In this document: positions 23,477 through 32,838 of the stretch, one piece after another
How the letters are laid out: every line of letters begins with the position of its first letter
Position numbering within the stretch: position 1 is the first letter of the stretch
Source of the DNA: Lachnospiraceae bacterium UBA7179
Lineage (GTDB): Bacteria > Bacillota > Clostridia > Lachnospirales > Lachnospiraceae
Assembly: GCA_002491195.1 (NCBI GenBank)
Contig: DKVL01000080.1
Coordinates: 14,976-58,726 of the forward strand
Length of the DNA: 43,751 nt
Direction of reading: 5' to 3'
The notes under the pieces: model-generated
Told to the model about the DNA's origin: nothing
Database searches by the model: none
Seen by the model: only the letters and a program-made list of their open reading frames with translations
Translations under genes and position numbers: made by a program

Positions 23477-23622
23477 GGCAAATGCCTCGGCATTTGAGGG
23501 ACTGCTCAAGCGATATTTTGGCTAAGGCAAATGCCTCGGCATTTGAGGGACTTCTCAAGCGATATTTCGGCTAAGACAAATGCCTCGGCATTTGAGGGAC
23601 TTCTTAAGCGATATTTGGGTTA
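23441..23622 (+). repeat. 49-bp tandem repeat spanning the rbr stop codon (about 3.7 copies)
   Basis: Units begin at 23441, 23490, 23539 and 23588, exactly 49 bp apart, each starting GCATTTGAGGGACT. The first unit is the real end of rbr (AFEGLLKRYFG and stop); the others repeat that coding end plus 13 bases of untranslated sequence. Because 49 is not a multiple of 3 each unit is in a different frame, yet each keeps AFEGLLKRYFG. Each junction forms a perfect hairpin CAAATGCC-TC-GGCATTTG. The last unit runs into the terminator. Confidence 0.9.
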
Positions 23623-23625
23623 ATG

Positions 23626-23657
23626 AAAAAGGAACAGGCGATTGCCTGTTCCTTTTT
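23626..23657. terminator. Terminator after rbr, bidirectional
   Basis: A 14-bp stem AAAAAGGAACAGGC / GCCTGTTCCTTTTT with a 4-base loop and a T run. It touches the stop codon of the convergent transglutaminase-like gene. Confidence 0.9.
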
Positions 23658-25287
23658 AACTGATTACTCCGCGGTGTCTCAGCAGATAGCTTCCATCGGT
23701 CCGCGGTACTGCTTCCACGCGCATACTGCACGCATTCTTGTGTTTTTCCACAAGATAGCGGTCAATATATCCCTCCTGACAGTCACCCCTGTCATAGGCC
23801 TTGTAAATAGTATCCCAAAGTTTCTTGTCTGTGACAATCAGATCAAATGTTATAACATCATCGTTCCTGTCAATCATAGAATCAAAACATTCATTAAAAT
23901 AATCGTTGATATTGTCAATATAATTCTCATCCCCGCCGCCACGCACTGTGATTACTGTGATCGAATCTGTATTCGTCGCCGTTGTCTGATCGGTCGTTGT
24001 ATTATTCGATGGCGTGGTTGTTGTGGTAGTGCTTGTTGACGGTGTCGACGGTGTTGATGGTGTCGACGGTGTTGGCGTAGTCGACGGAGGTGTCACAGAC
24101 GGGTTGACTTCCAGACCGCTGTAACGATTGCCCTCGCACGCCGGAAGATAGATGGACAAATCCCGTCTTACATGATCCGATGCATACTCGGCATCCGAAC
24201 AGTTAAAATAATCATAGGTATTCGGATTCGTATCATCCCATGTACTGTCTACATTGTAATAGCCATCACTGAGTTTCACAATATTCCACGCGTGATTCTC
24301 TCCTGCATAGCCTGTCACATAGTAGCATGGAATATCAAGCTGCTGCAATACATACTGCAGTGCTCTCGCATATCCAGAGCACACTGTCCTGCCATACACA
24401 AGTGCACTGTAAGCACTCTGGTTCATCGGCGCGTTGGCATCATATTTCACCCTGCCAATCAATGTATCGTGAACAATTCTTTCCTTCTCATAATCGGTAT
24501 AACTTCCGTAAGTCTCATCTGTGATCCGTTTCGCTGCCGCCTCAAACTCTGCTTTCGACGAATCCAGATTGTTTGCTGTTATATTGAACACCAACGTAAT
24601 ATCAGCAACACTTCCCTTAGGCGTATATTGATATTTGTATACTGTATCCACCCAGAACAATTCCGGGTGATCATTTACCACAGATGTAAATGCGTTTTTC
24701 AAATCATTCGCCGTAACATCCTCCACAGGCGCAAAATGCCTGTTCTGTGCATTGGCATTGGCATAGATCTGTCTGTAAAGCGCTCTCTGTGTCTCATTGA
24801 TAATCGCATAATATGGATACAGATCACTGTCAAAAGTCAGGCTGCTCCCAGTCTCGCCCTTACTGAGTTCCTTTGCGATCTCATCTGCCCTGGTCTGTGT
24901 AATCTCTGTGCCGGTTGCCTTGACCGGAATATAACCACTCAGCCCCGCAACCTTCCCAGGTACCTTTAATCTGCTCTCCGCACTCTCATCCGTATCTGCA
25001 TTGTCAGCAGTTCTTGCATTGCCTGTTGATGCCACACTACCTGTCAGAGCGCTTTCTTCCGGCGTCTGTGTATTTTGTGCTGCCGGAAGTGTTCCGAGTG
25101 TCACCGTCGTATTCACTACATTTGCATCCCTTATGTCACTTTCCATCTCTGTTTCTGCTGCATCTGCCTTTCGATTGGCGCCTATCTTTACCGCCAGTTC
25201 CGGATTATAGTGGCAAACCGCAATAAACAGAAGTATAAGCGCCAACAAGCCACCAAATCCGTACAGTACTTTCTCTACTATACGCAT
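23656..25287 (-). CDS. Membrane-anchored transglutaminase-like protein
   Basis: 543 residues. One membrane helix (about 9-25), an extracytoplasmic low-complexity stretch, then a transglutaminase-like domain with the full triad: C303 in GRTVCSGYARALQY, H332 in GENHAWNIV, D347 in YYNVDSTWDD. A Pro/Thr/Ser linker (about 399-441) leads to a C-terminal domain of about 100 residues that I do not recognise. Such domains are surface cysteine peptidases or cross-linkers in gut Firmicutes. GAGGAGG lies 7 bases before the ATG and it has its own consensus promoter. The T/S-rich linker is a likely glycosylated spacer (inference). Confidence 0.85.
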   Translation of the reverse strand: MRIVEKVLYGFGGLLALILLFIAVCHYNPELAVKIGANRKADAAETEMESDIRDANVVNTTVTLGTLPAAQNTQTPEESALTGSVASTGNARTADNADTDESAESRLKVPGKVAGLSGYIPVKATGTEITQTRADEIAKELSKGETGSSLTFDSDLYPYYAIINETQRALYRQIYANANAQNRHFAPVEDVTANDLKNAFTSVVNDHPELFWVDTVYKYQYTPKGSVADITLVFNITANNLDSSKAEFEAAAKRITDETYGSYTDYEKERIVHDTLIGRVKYDANAPMNQSAYSALVYGRTVCSGYARALQYVLQQLDIPCYYVTGYAGENHAWNIVKLSDGYYNVDSTWDDTNPNTYDYFNCSDAEYASDHVRRDLSIYLPACEGNRYSGLEVNPSVTPPSTTPTPSTPSTPSTPSTSTTTTTTPSNNTTTDQTTATNTDSITVITVRGGGDENYIDNINDYFNECFDSMIDRNDDVITFDLIVTDKKLWDTIYKAYDRGDCQEGYIDRYLVEKHKNACSMRVEAVPRTDGSYLLRHRGVIS

Positions 25288-25394
25288 ATCAGTTTCCTCC
25301 TCGTTTGATTCCTATACTCCCCCATGAGCCTCATCCTCCTATAAAACCGCCTGCAGACAGCAGTTTCCAACATCCCTGTTAACGATATATTTTT

Positions 25395-25423
25395 ATTATA
25401 AAGCGTTGCCATATATTTGTCAA
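25395..25423 (-). promoter_or_regulatory. Consensus promoter of the transglutaminase-like gene
   Basis: On the minus strand TTGACA (25418-25423), 17 bp, TATAAT (25395-25400); about 110 bases before the start codon. Confidence 0.85.
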
Positions 25424-25439
25424 ACTGTATTCTTTGGTC

Positions 25440-27959
25440 TTATGTTTTCCTCAAATAAGTTATAAACCTGTTCCCACTCTGTCGGAACAGATTCGTGGCA
25501 TCATTCATTCCTACTTTGTAAACAGATCCCGTCTCCGGATTCATCACCACCACATTCAACTCATTGAAACCGATCACGAGCATCGCACTGTCGTCATCCA
25601 GTGAAACAAGCACAGGTATGTCTTGATTGACGTAGTACAATATTGCATCCAGACTCACCCCCCGCAGGTCAAGTACCGTCGCACCATTAATATTTTCCTC
25701 CAGGATCTGCCTCACCGTCTTTCCCCTGTCGAGCATCGGCTGTACATTCTTGATACTTCCGCAAAATTCCAGAATCGTCTCAAGACATACCGCCAAGTCT
25801 GAGCTCCCCTCGCTCCGCTGCTTTCCTGTGATCGCCATAATCTGATTGCGGGTGCTTCTCGTCGTCCGCTTCCATATATAGTCGCCATTCTGGTTGACAA
25901 CCGTTCCGCTGATACTGTAGGCAAGGTTGATTGCCTCCGCCTCGTGCGTAAACGTGCCATCAATCCCATAACGTCCATATACATAATATCTGCTCACAGG
26001 ATTCTCAACCTCCACTTCCAGCTCCCTTGAGCCCTCAAACAACACTTGAAGCGGCATCGTATTTTTCGGTTTTTTTGTCTCCATTGCATTCCTGAGCACA
26101 AGCTGGACAATCTTTTCATAGGTCTGTGTCACAACGACCTCGGAAGAATTATAACCGCTCTCCTCCACCAGATTATTGACGATCTGGTCATCTGGAGCTG
26201 CGCTATAGCTGCCGTCCTCCTGCTTGACCACACGTGTAAGCGTGATCAGGTTTTCCTCGACAGATGCATCTGTCACATAGATATTCTCCCGGCTGTAGGT
26301 CTTAAGGATCTGGCCGTTCTCATCCTGAATATAGACCTGATTCATCGGAAAAGTCACAGACCCGGAAAAATCCATCCGAATATCCTCATACTGTGCGACT
26401 CCATAGATCAGGTCTTCCTCAATGAACCCAAGCGGTAATATCCTGCCATCGCCTGACGCCTCAATTTCCTGTGTCTCCCCGGTATTGAGATCCATCAATA
26501 TCAGTTTCGTACAGTCATAGGAATCCGCAGAATTCTGCCACACTAGCATCCTGTTGGTATCTGATACCTGAAAACTTCCCTGCTGCAGATTCTGGGCAAT
26601 CTCCTCGCACATACGATCCATCAGGTTGATCGCAAGAATGGAACCATCCAGATAAATATAAAAGATTCCATTCCGATTGATATAAGACAGCTGCTCCATA
26701 TCTGTCTTTAGTGTCGCGTAAGCTTTATCGTATGGTATAAAGATAAGCTCCTCGACCGTATTGAGCATTCCATTGTACTCACACACCTGCACGCCTATGC
26801 TCCCCTCGTGCATGCCGCGGTTCATATATCCATAAACCATAAAGCGGACATTCTCTGTCTCGTCCACATTGAGGATCTTAATATCATGATTGCCATAATT
26901 ACTCCTGGGATCATCCCCGTCGTAAAAGCTGAACAGATACGCCAGTTTCTTGTCGGCTGCATGATAACAGAACAGCTGGTTCCCATTGACAAACGCAAGA
27001 TTGGAGCCACCGTCGCTCTCCATCATCTGCACTTCACTGTCCCTGATACCGAGCATAATCTTGTTACTTCCGTACACGTCAGCGTCGGGATCAAAAATCT
27101 GGTTCATACTGCGCTCATAATCGAGCAGGTACGTTCTGTCTGGCGTATAACGTATCCTGAAAAATTCAACCACATTGTACTGATCCCGTTTCCGCCCCTC
27201 GATCGTCTGCACTCTGTAACTCATTCGGATCGAGGCTGTCTGAGTCTCAATCTCACTGATGACAATCTGCAGTCCGGAAATCTGGCTGACATTTAAATCG
27301 GCCCATGTAACTTGTTTCAAACTACAATGAATGTCTACATGGCTAAGCGTTGTATTATCTCCCCGCGTATTCGGCTCCATATACATTGCTAAATCTTTTG
27401 CCCGTTCCTTGTCAAACGTCTTGTCATGAAAATCTTTGACGAAGTTTAGCTTCTCATTCACATGGTATTCTTCGCCGTCTATGATCCGTGTATAGTACCG
27501 TATCGTATCATCCCCGACCTTAAGCATTAGGATCCAATTGTACTCAACCCCCTGCTCGATCAAATCTTTTATCGTAATATTCGCATATATGCTGTCGCCT
27601 CTGTCATCATAATCGCTAATCTCCGTCTTCTCGACCAGACGTGTCCCATCGATGCTTCTGACTTCAAAAGAGATTCCATTGATCTCATTCCCATACTTTT
27701 CCACCACGAACCGAAGTGTCCGCCCATCCCCGAGCGGCGTGATCGTATCCCGGAAAAAACTTCCATCCATTTCCTGTTTCAACCCATGCAGATAATTATA
27801 CGCGATTTCCCCTGTCGTGATATGCACCAGCGGAAGCGATGCCTGCGCCATACTGGTCGTCAGTTCCTCATTTCCTTTATTATAAATACCACTGCTCACA
27901 AAAATAGTGATAATAAAAACCACAATGCAGGCAGCCAGTTTGCTGATAACCTTTTTCAT
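25440..27959 (-). CDS. Large membrane-anchored protein with degenerate C39-like tail
   Basis: 839 residues. A single N-terminal membrane helix (about 8-25) with no cleavage site, then a long beta-rich extracytoplasmic region (about 100-650) with repeated strand/turn patterns (for example YLDGSILAINLMD, ILMDLNTGETQEI) suggesting a propeller-like domain. The C-terminal 120 residues resemble a C39-type papain-like fold: CLETILEFCG (C725), then DIPVLVSLDDDSAMLVIGFN and VVMNPETGSVYKV. The usual histidine before VIGF is an alanine (A792), so it is probably not an active peptidase. It follows the methyltransferase by 14 bases. Function unknown; a surface scaffold or sensor is possible. Confidence 0.7.
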   Translation of the reverse strand: MKKVISKLAACIVVFIITIFVSSGIYNKGNEELTTSMAQASLPLVHITTGEIAYNYLHGLKQEMDGSFFRDTITPLGDGRTLRFVVEKYGNEINGISFEVRSIDGTRLVEKTEISDYDDRGDSIYANITIKDLIEQGVEYNWILMLKVGDDTIRYYTRIIDGEEYHVNEKLNFVKDFHDKTFDKERAKDLAMYMEPNTRGDNTTLSHVDIHCSLKQVTWADLNVSQISGLQIVISEIETQTASIRMSYRVQTIEGRKRDQYNVVEFFRIRYTPDRTYLLDYERSMNQIFDPDADVYGSNKIMLGIRDSEVQMMESDGGSNLAFVNGNQLFCYHAADKKLAYLFSFYDGDDPRSNYGNHDIKILNVDETENVRFMVYGYMNRGMHEGSIGVQVCEYNGMLNTVEELIFIPYDKAYATLKTDMEQLSYINRNGIFYIYLDGSILAINLMDRMCEEIAQNLQQGSFQVSDTNRMLVWQNSADSYDCTKLILMDLNTGETQEIEASGDGRILPLGFIEEDLIYGVAQYEDIRMDFSGSVTFPMNQVYIQDENGQILKTYSRENIYVTDASVEENLITLTRVVKQEDGSYSAAPDDQIVNNLVEESGYNSSEVVVTQTYEKIVQLVLRNAMETKKPKNTMPLQVLFEGSRELEVEVENPVSRYYVYGRYGIDGTFTHEAEAINLAYSISGTVVNQNGDYIWKRTTRSTRNQIMAITGKQRSEGSSDLAVCLETILEFCGSIKNVQPMLDRGKTVRQILEENINGATVLDLRGVSLDAILYYVNQDIPVLVSLDDDSAMLVIGFNELNVVVMNPETGSVYKVGMNDATNLFRQSGNRFITYLRKT

Positions 27960-27973
27960 AAAGACAACTCCAT

Positions 27974-29149
27974 CTATTTCCTCTCTTCCAATAATTTCTG
28001 AAGTGTTGGGCTGACATGCAGGAGCTCCTCCATCTGGATCAACTCCTCATGCTTTTTCGCTCCCGCATGGTATTTTATGTGATTTTTCTTTACCGCCCGT
28101 ATCAGTATATTCTTAGGCGTATGTTCCATGTCGATAAATTCAAGTATCTGCGTATCATATCCGTACTCCTCAAGCAGATCTGCCCTGATCGCGTCCGTCA
28201 TCAGCGCCGCCATACGCTCCTTGATCAGACCATATTTTAATACGGGATCCAGCGCGTTACATGAGATCTGTCTATTCAGCTCATGCTGACAGCATGGAAC
28301 AGACAGAATCACGCGTGCATGCCACTTCACCGCCTTTGCCAGCGCATGGTCTGTCGCCGTGTCGCAGGCGTGCAGTGTCACGACCATATCCACGTCCTGC
28401 GTATCATTTTCATACGAGCCGATATCCCCTACCTGAAATTTCAGGCTGTCGTACCCTAGCCGGTCTGCAAGCGCCTGGCAGTTTTCGATCACATCTTTTT
28501 TCAGATCCAGGCCAACGACACATATGTCATATTGGTTCATGATTTTTAAGTAATAATACAGCGCAAACGTGAGATAAGATTTCCCACATCCAAAATCAAT
28601 GATTTTCAGCGGCCGCTCTTCCCGTGGCAGTGAAGGGAGGATATCGCGCACAAATTCCAGGTACCGGTTGATCTGCCTGAACTTGTCATACTTTGCCCTG
28701 ACAACTTTCCCCTCCGCTGTCTGCACGCCGAGCGCTACAAGAAATGGCACAGGCTCATCCTGCGGCAGAATATACTGTTTCTGTCTGTTATGCGAAAAAT
28801 CGATCTCCTGTTCCTGTACCGTTTTGACTTTCTCCCGAACTGCCGTTTTTCCCTTCTTGCTCACAAGCACAGTCACCCTATGGCGCGCTGTCTCTAACTC
28901 CAGCTGTCTGAAATCGCTTGTCATGGCACCGGCGAGAAACTCCACGAGCGCATCAGGCGACAGATTTTGATGATACACCTTGTTTCCCACAAACTGCTCC
29001 GCCTGGTATAACAGCTCCTCCTTTTTGAGCACCGGCCGTATGCGCAGTTTCTGAATCTTTTCCCGGTCACGGGAATTGCTCGCCGTCGCGCTTGTGATCG
29101 TTTCCTGATTCTCTATATAATTCATTAAGATCTGTCTCAATTTGTCCAT
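27974..29149 (-). CDS. GSTCD-like class I SAM-dependent methyltransferase
   Basis: 391 residues. An N-terminal helical region (1-150) precedes a Rossmann methyltransferase: motif I IIDFGCGKSYLTFALYYYL at 183-201, acidic VVGLDLKKD, VTLHACDTATD, and SVPCCQHELN. The HACDTATD and PCCQHEL pair mark the Methyltransf_32/GSTCD-type family, whose substrates are poorly known; RNA has been suggested for relatives. No convincing ribosome site precedes the ATG at 29149, and a TACAAT box at 29158-29163 would place transcription start within a few bases of it, so the mRNA may be nearly leaderless. It heads an operon with the 839-residue protein. Confidence 0.8.
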   Translation of the reverse strand: MDKLRQILMNYIENQETITSATASNSRDREKIQKLRIRPVLKKEELLYQAEQFVGNKVYHQNLSPDALVEFLAGAMTSDFRQLELETARHRVTVLVSKKGKTAVREKVKTVQEQEIDFSHNRQKQYILPQDEPVPFLVALGVQTAEGKVVRAKYDKFRQINRYLEFVRDILPSLPREERPLKIIDFGCGKSYLTFALYYYLKIMNQYDICVVGLDLKKDVIENCQALADRLGYDSLKFQVGDIGSYENDTQDVDMVVTLHACDTATDHALAKAVKWHARVILSVPCCQHELNRQISCNALDPVLKYGLIKERMAALMTDAIRADLLEEYGYDTQILEFIDMEHTPKNILIRAVKKNHIKYHAGAKKHEELIQMEELLHVSPTLQKLLEERK

Positions 29150-29221
29150 GAGATTAATTGTACCATGAAATATCTTGCAATAAAAGACTTTAATGTATTA
29201 AAAATGTATATAGGCTGATCA

Positions 29222-29893
29222 TTAAATTGCTTCGCCAACCCCCTCTAAAATCGCATACAATCTGTTGTAGGATTCCTCATTCGCGGCACCATAAAGCATC
29301 TGGAAATCATCTTCCCCACATTCCATGACAGCAACCATATTGTCTGCCTCACTCTGGTAAAGCGTAACCTTTATGCAGCCAATCCAGCAGGCTATTTCAT
29401 ATGGAAATTTTGTGAGTCTTGACTGGACAAATTCCACATCCTTCAGCGTTAGTTGATAAAACTCTTCGCAACCATATTCTTCAAAATAAAAAACTGCCTC
29501 ATAAGCAAGCGCTGCTGCCAGAAATTCACTCGTTGTCTGTGCACAGAGAATCCAGTTTTCCATATCATCTGAATAATAAACCGGCGGATCGGGCATGCTC
29601 AAATCCTCCCTGCGGATTCCGGCATGACAAACACTCTGGTTCTCTTCCAGCAAAATCATATAATCTGTCTGCTGCAGACATTCCCCTAAACCATAATCCT
29701 CCGGCAGTACCCAATAATCCTGATTCACGTCATGAAACGCCTTTGTCCGTCCCGCAGCCCTGTAATATTCCTCCAATACCTGGGGCAGCGCACCAAATCT
29801 GCTGTAAAGCAACTCAATATCTGCATCCGTGTATCCCTGCAAATTATCTGTACCATACAATGGTTTAATCTGTTCTAAAAACTTTATTGACAT
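29222..29893 (-). CDS. SUKH (SMI1/KNR4) superfamily protein
   Basis: 223 residues. The order LPQVLEEYYRAAGRT near residue 35, WVLPEDYGLGECLQ, YMILLEENQSVCHAGIRREDL, then PVYYSDDMENWILCAQTTSEFL is typical of SUKH-domain proteins, many of which are immunity proteins against polymorphic or contact-dependent toxins. No toxin gene lies next to it, so it may be an orphan immunity gene. AGGAAAGGAT lies 5 bases before the ATG. Cytoplasmic; no membrane segment. Confidence 0.7.
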   Translation of the reverse strand: MSIKFLEQIKPLYGTDNLQGYTDADIELLYSRFGALPQVLEEYYRAAGRTKAFHDVNQDYWVLPEDYGLGECLQQTDYMILLEENQSVCHAGIRREDLSMPDPPVYYSDDMENWILCAQTTSEFLAAALAYEAVFYFEEYGCEEFYQLTLKDVEFVQSRLTKFPYEIACWIGCIKVTLYQSEADNMVAVMECGEDDFQMLYGAANEESYNRLYAILEGVGEAI

Positions 29894-29982
29894 GCTCTAT
29901 CCTTTCCTAATTTACAATTACATTCCTTTGTCCTTATTCAATAATTGACACGAAAAACGCTTGTGCCAACGTACTCAAAAAA

Positions 29983-30017
29983 CAGCCCCACAAGACTTTT
30001 CAGTTCCCGCGGGGCTG
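29983..30017 (-). terminator. pgi terminator
   Basis: Stem CAGCCCC / GGGGCTG with a 21-base loop; the minus-strand tail is TTTTTTGAG. Confidence 0.85.
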
Positions 30018-30083
30018 CTCTAACTCCCATTCACCCGTCACGACGGGCACTCAAATCAGTATAGTGAAATACACTTTTCCGCA

Positions 30084-31430
30084 CTATAATCTCTTCAGAA
30101 GTTCCTCTCTCGCCGCCTCATATCCTGGCTTTCCGAGAAGCGCAAACATGTTCTTCTTATAACTCTCCACGCCAGGCTGGTTAAACGGATTGACACCGAG
30201 CAGATATCCGCTCAAACCGCACGCAAATTCAAAGAAATAGAACAACTCACCAAGATAGAATTCGCTGACCTCTGGCATATTGACCATCAGGTTCGGAACC
30301 TGTCCATCTGTATGCGCGAGCACTGTACCATTCATTGCGCTCTTGTTGACAAAGTCAACCGTCTTTCCCGCAAGATAGTTCAGTCCGTCAAGGTCTACCG
30401 GCTCTGTGCCGATCGTGATCTCCTCTCTTGCCTTCTCAATATTGAGAACCGTCTCAAACATCACTCTTGATCCGTCCTGGATAAACTGTCCCATGGAATG
30501 CAGGTCTGTCGTCAGGTCCACGCTTGCCGGGAACAATCCCTTCTGGTCCTTGCCCTCTGACTCACCAAAGAGCTGTTTCCACCACTCTGACACATAGTGT
30601 GCACTCGGTTCATAATTGCAGAGAATCTCAACTGCCTTTCCCTTTCTCAGCAAGATATTTCTGACCGCTGCATACTTCATGGCATCATTCTCCTCAAAGG
30701 GAAGTTCCAGAGCGCTTTTTCTTCCGCTTGCGGCGCCTTCCATCAGCTTGTCAATATCCGCACCGCTCACTGCGATCGGAAGCAGACCGACAGCCGTCAA
30801 TACAGAGAACCGCCCTCCCACATCATCAGGAACAACAAACGTCTCATAGCCTTCCTCTGTGGCAAGATTCTTTAAAGAGCCCTTCGCCTTGTCCGTCGTC
30901 GCATAGATTCTTTTTGCAGCGCCCTCTTTGCCGTACTTTTTCTCCATCATTTCCTTAAATACGCGGAATGCAATCGCTGGTTCTGTCGTCGTACCGGACT
31001 TACTGATCATATTAATAGAAAAATCCCTGTCCCCGATCACGTCTGTCAGATGCTTGATATACGTAGAACTGATCGAATTTCCAACAAAATAGATCTCAGG
31101 CGTCTTTCGGATGCTCTTGTCTACCACGTTGTAAAAACCATGACGCAGGAACTCGATTGCTGCCCTGGCTCCCAGATAAGAACCGCCAATACCGATCACC
31201 AGCAATACCTCGCTGTCACCCTGAATCTTCTTTGCTGCCTCTTTGATCCTCGCAAACTCCTCCTTATCATAGTCCACTGGCAGGTCGATCCATCCCAGGA
31301 AGTCGTTGCCCGCGCCGGTCTTGTTCACAAGTACTTCTTTCGCATCAAGTGTGAGTTTTTTCATGTACTCAACCTCATGATCACTGATAAACTGCGCTGC
31401 CTTTGAATAATCAAACGTTACCTTGCTCAT
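30084..31430 (-). CDS. pgi: Glucose-6-phosphate isomerase
   Basis: 448 residues, the short form typical of Firmicutes. It interconverts glucose-6-phosphate and fructose-6-phosphate, the substrate also used by GlmS. Features include LVIGIGGSYLGARAAIEFL, SKSGTTTEPAIAFR, the SIS-domain block DDVGGRFSVLTAVGLLP, and a C-terminal FFEFACGLSGYLLGVNPFNQPGVE with conserved catalytic-site residues. I start it at 31430 because AAAGGAG sits 8 bases upstream; the ATG two codons earlier is too close to that site. Single gene with its own terminator. Confidence 0.96.
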   Translation of the reverse strand: MSKVTFDYSKAAQFISDHEVEYMKKLTLDAKEVLVNKTGAGNDFLGWIDLPVDYDKEEFARIKEAAKKIQGDSEVLLVIGIGGSYLGARAAIEFLRHGFYNVVDKSIRKTPEIYFVGNSISSTYIKHLTDVIGDRDFSINMISKSGTTTEPAIAFRVFKEMMEKKYGKEGAAKRIYATTDKAKGSLKNLATEEGYETFVVPDDVGGRFSVLTAVGLLPIAVSGADIDKLMEGAASGRKSALELPFEENDAMKYAAVRNILLRKGKAVEILCNYEPSAHYVSEWWKQLFGESEGKDQKGLFPASVDLTTDLHSMGQFIQDGSRVMFETVLNIEKAREEITIGTEPVDLDGLNYLAGKTVDFVNKSAMNGTVLAHTDGQVPNLMVNMPEVSEFYLGELFYFFEFACGLSGYLLGVNPFNQPGVESYKKNMFALLGKPGYEAAREELLKRL

Positions 31431-31581
31431 TTGCATTCTCCTTTACAAAAATTCATTACTATGCCTTTAGGATCTGTAGGAACTGCTCAAAAAAATTGTG
31501 CAGATTTTATAATTTAAAATGTCCTATGTCTCATATTTTAACAAATCTTTCCAAATAAATCAATTGCAAACATTAGATTTC

Positions 31582-32325
31582 CTACACCCGGTTTCCTATG
31601 ATTGAGCGAAGAATCTCTTCCAGCTCATGTGCCTCCTCCTGTGAAAAGATCGGAGTCTTCTTCTCCGCCTTCTCATCAGCGCCAAAATCCAACCCAGGCT
31701 CCTCATGATCTGCTTCTTCCTCCGCAGCCTTAATCTCCGACTTACTGCGTCTGTCAATCCCGGTCTTGGCACTTTTCTCCTGCTCAAGTTCCCACAAAAG
31801 CTTTTCTTTCTCCACAATGCCATGCTCAAGCCGCTGCGCTACTGTATTTTCCAGATAATCAGTAAGGTTTGTCTTTAACATTCTCCTTCGCCCCTGCATG
31901 TCCACAATGGACATAGCGCTCAGATACAAATAAATGCCAAAAAGACTGATAATGTAATATGGAAGCAAATCCACAAATCTGTGCCCCTCAACGATGCCGC
32001 TGAACACACCGAAGCCAGCAACAAAAACCCCAGCCAGCATCAACTGCCCCGAAAGATGTTTCATAAAATTGATGCTCATCCCCATCACGCGGATACGATT
32101 AATGTACTTATCCACAAACACAGGGATATTGGCCACACCTCCATTTAGTTTATAGCAGTTGATAAAACGTTCCTTACACTGCCTGAGCAGTTTGTTGTCC
32201 GTCCCGGAAAGCGTGTCTGCCTGCTGGATCATTCTTTGGTATATCACGCCGATCGCCACCTGATATAAGATACCGATCGCCATAAAAACAAGTGTCAGTA
32301 ACATGGTTGTTGTTTCCTTCGTCAT
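31582..32325 (-). CDS. Membrane protein with charged C-terminal tail, unknown function
   Basis: 247 residues. A first helix (about 8-29), a cytoplasmic-looking segment with several cysteines (CKERFINCYKLNGG), then helices at about 94-112 and 120-138, and a 100-residue tail rich in E, K and A (EEKADHEE-like, probably coiled and disordered). GAGGGAG precedes the ATG. I do not recognise a named family, though the layout is familiar from Lachnospiraceae genomes. Its own promoter (32380-32408) makes it a separate unit from the signalling operon upstream. Confidence 0.65.
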   Translation of the reverse strand: MTKETTTMLLTLVFMAIGILYQVAIGVIYQRMIQQADTLSGTDNKLLRQCKERFINCYKLNGGVANIPVFVDKYINRIRVMGMSINFMKHLSGQLMLAGVFVAGFGVFSGIVEGHRFVDLLPYYIISLFGIYLYLSAMSIVDMQGRRRMLKTNLTDYLENTVAQRLEHGIVEKEKLLWELEQEKSAKTGIDRRSKSEIKAAEEEADHEEPGLDFGADEKAEKKTPIFSQEEAHELEEILRSIIGNRV

Positions 32326-32379
32326 GATGTTCTCCCTCTTTTCACTTCGTTAATTCATATAACGCATTCTTGTGATTTA

Positions 32380-32408
32380 AGTATAATCATTTCCAGACTT
32401 TACCACAA
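32380..32408 (-). promoter_or_regulatory. Promoter of the 247-residue membrane protein
   Basis: On the minus strand TTGTGG (32403-32408), 17 bp, TATACT (32380-32385), about 55 bases before the start. Confidence 0.6.
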
Positions 32409-32547
32409 GACGTTTCAAGGCAGAATCGTTCGACAAATTCATGCAGAATGCGTGCTATATTTACCAAAACTATTCTTCTTTTACGGCATCTGACGAAGTT
32501 CATATCAGTTTCCCGATCGTATCGCTCTATCAAGGAACTGTCCATCG

Positions 32548-32733
32548 TTATTCTTTAATCTTGTCAATTTCTGTAAGATTAACACCTGATGAAGTAAGTA
32601 TTACTTTTAGCTCAAGATATCTGTCTTTCATTTCATTGTATGCTGCCGACTTTTTGTCTTCAATTAAAAGCATATACTTTTGCAATCTTGTAAATTCCTC
32701 AACATTTTTTTGCATTAATTCTTTATCTGACAT
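32548..32733 (-). CDS. Small helical protein at the end of the signalling cluster
   Basis: 61 residues from the ATG at 32733 (MSDKELMQKNVEEF...), preceded by AGGTG. It is highly charged and predicted as two or three helices (RLQKYMLLIEDKKSAAYNEMKDRYLELKVIL). No family is named with confidence. It lies 105 bases after the SpoIIE-type phosphatase with no clear terminator between, so it may be the last gene of that operon and could act as a small adaptor (inference). Just past its stop is a partial AGGAACTGT repeat arm. Confidence 0.55.
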   Translation of the reverse strand: MSDKELMQKNVEEFTRLQKYMLLIEDKKSAAYNEMKDRYLELKVILTSSGVNLTEIDKIKE

Positions 32734-32838
32734 ACAATCACCTGCTTCCATTAATAATCTGTACTGATTGTTACATCTTAATCTTAACAGATTATGTAAA
32801 TGGTGTAAAGTCTATTTCATTCTAATAACCACTTCATT

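Noticed and set aside
32410..32547. Plus-strand frame reading through 32441-32767
   Set aside because: It lies antisense to the small helical protein for most of its length, and its own upstream part matches no family I recognise.
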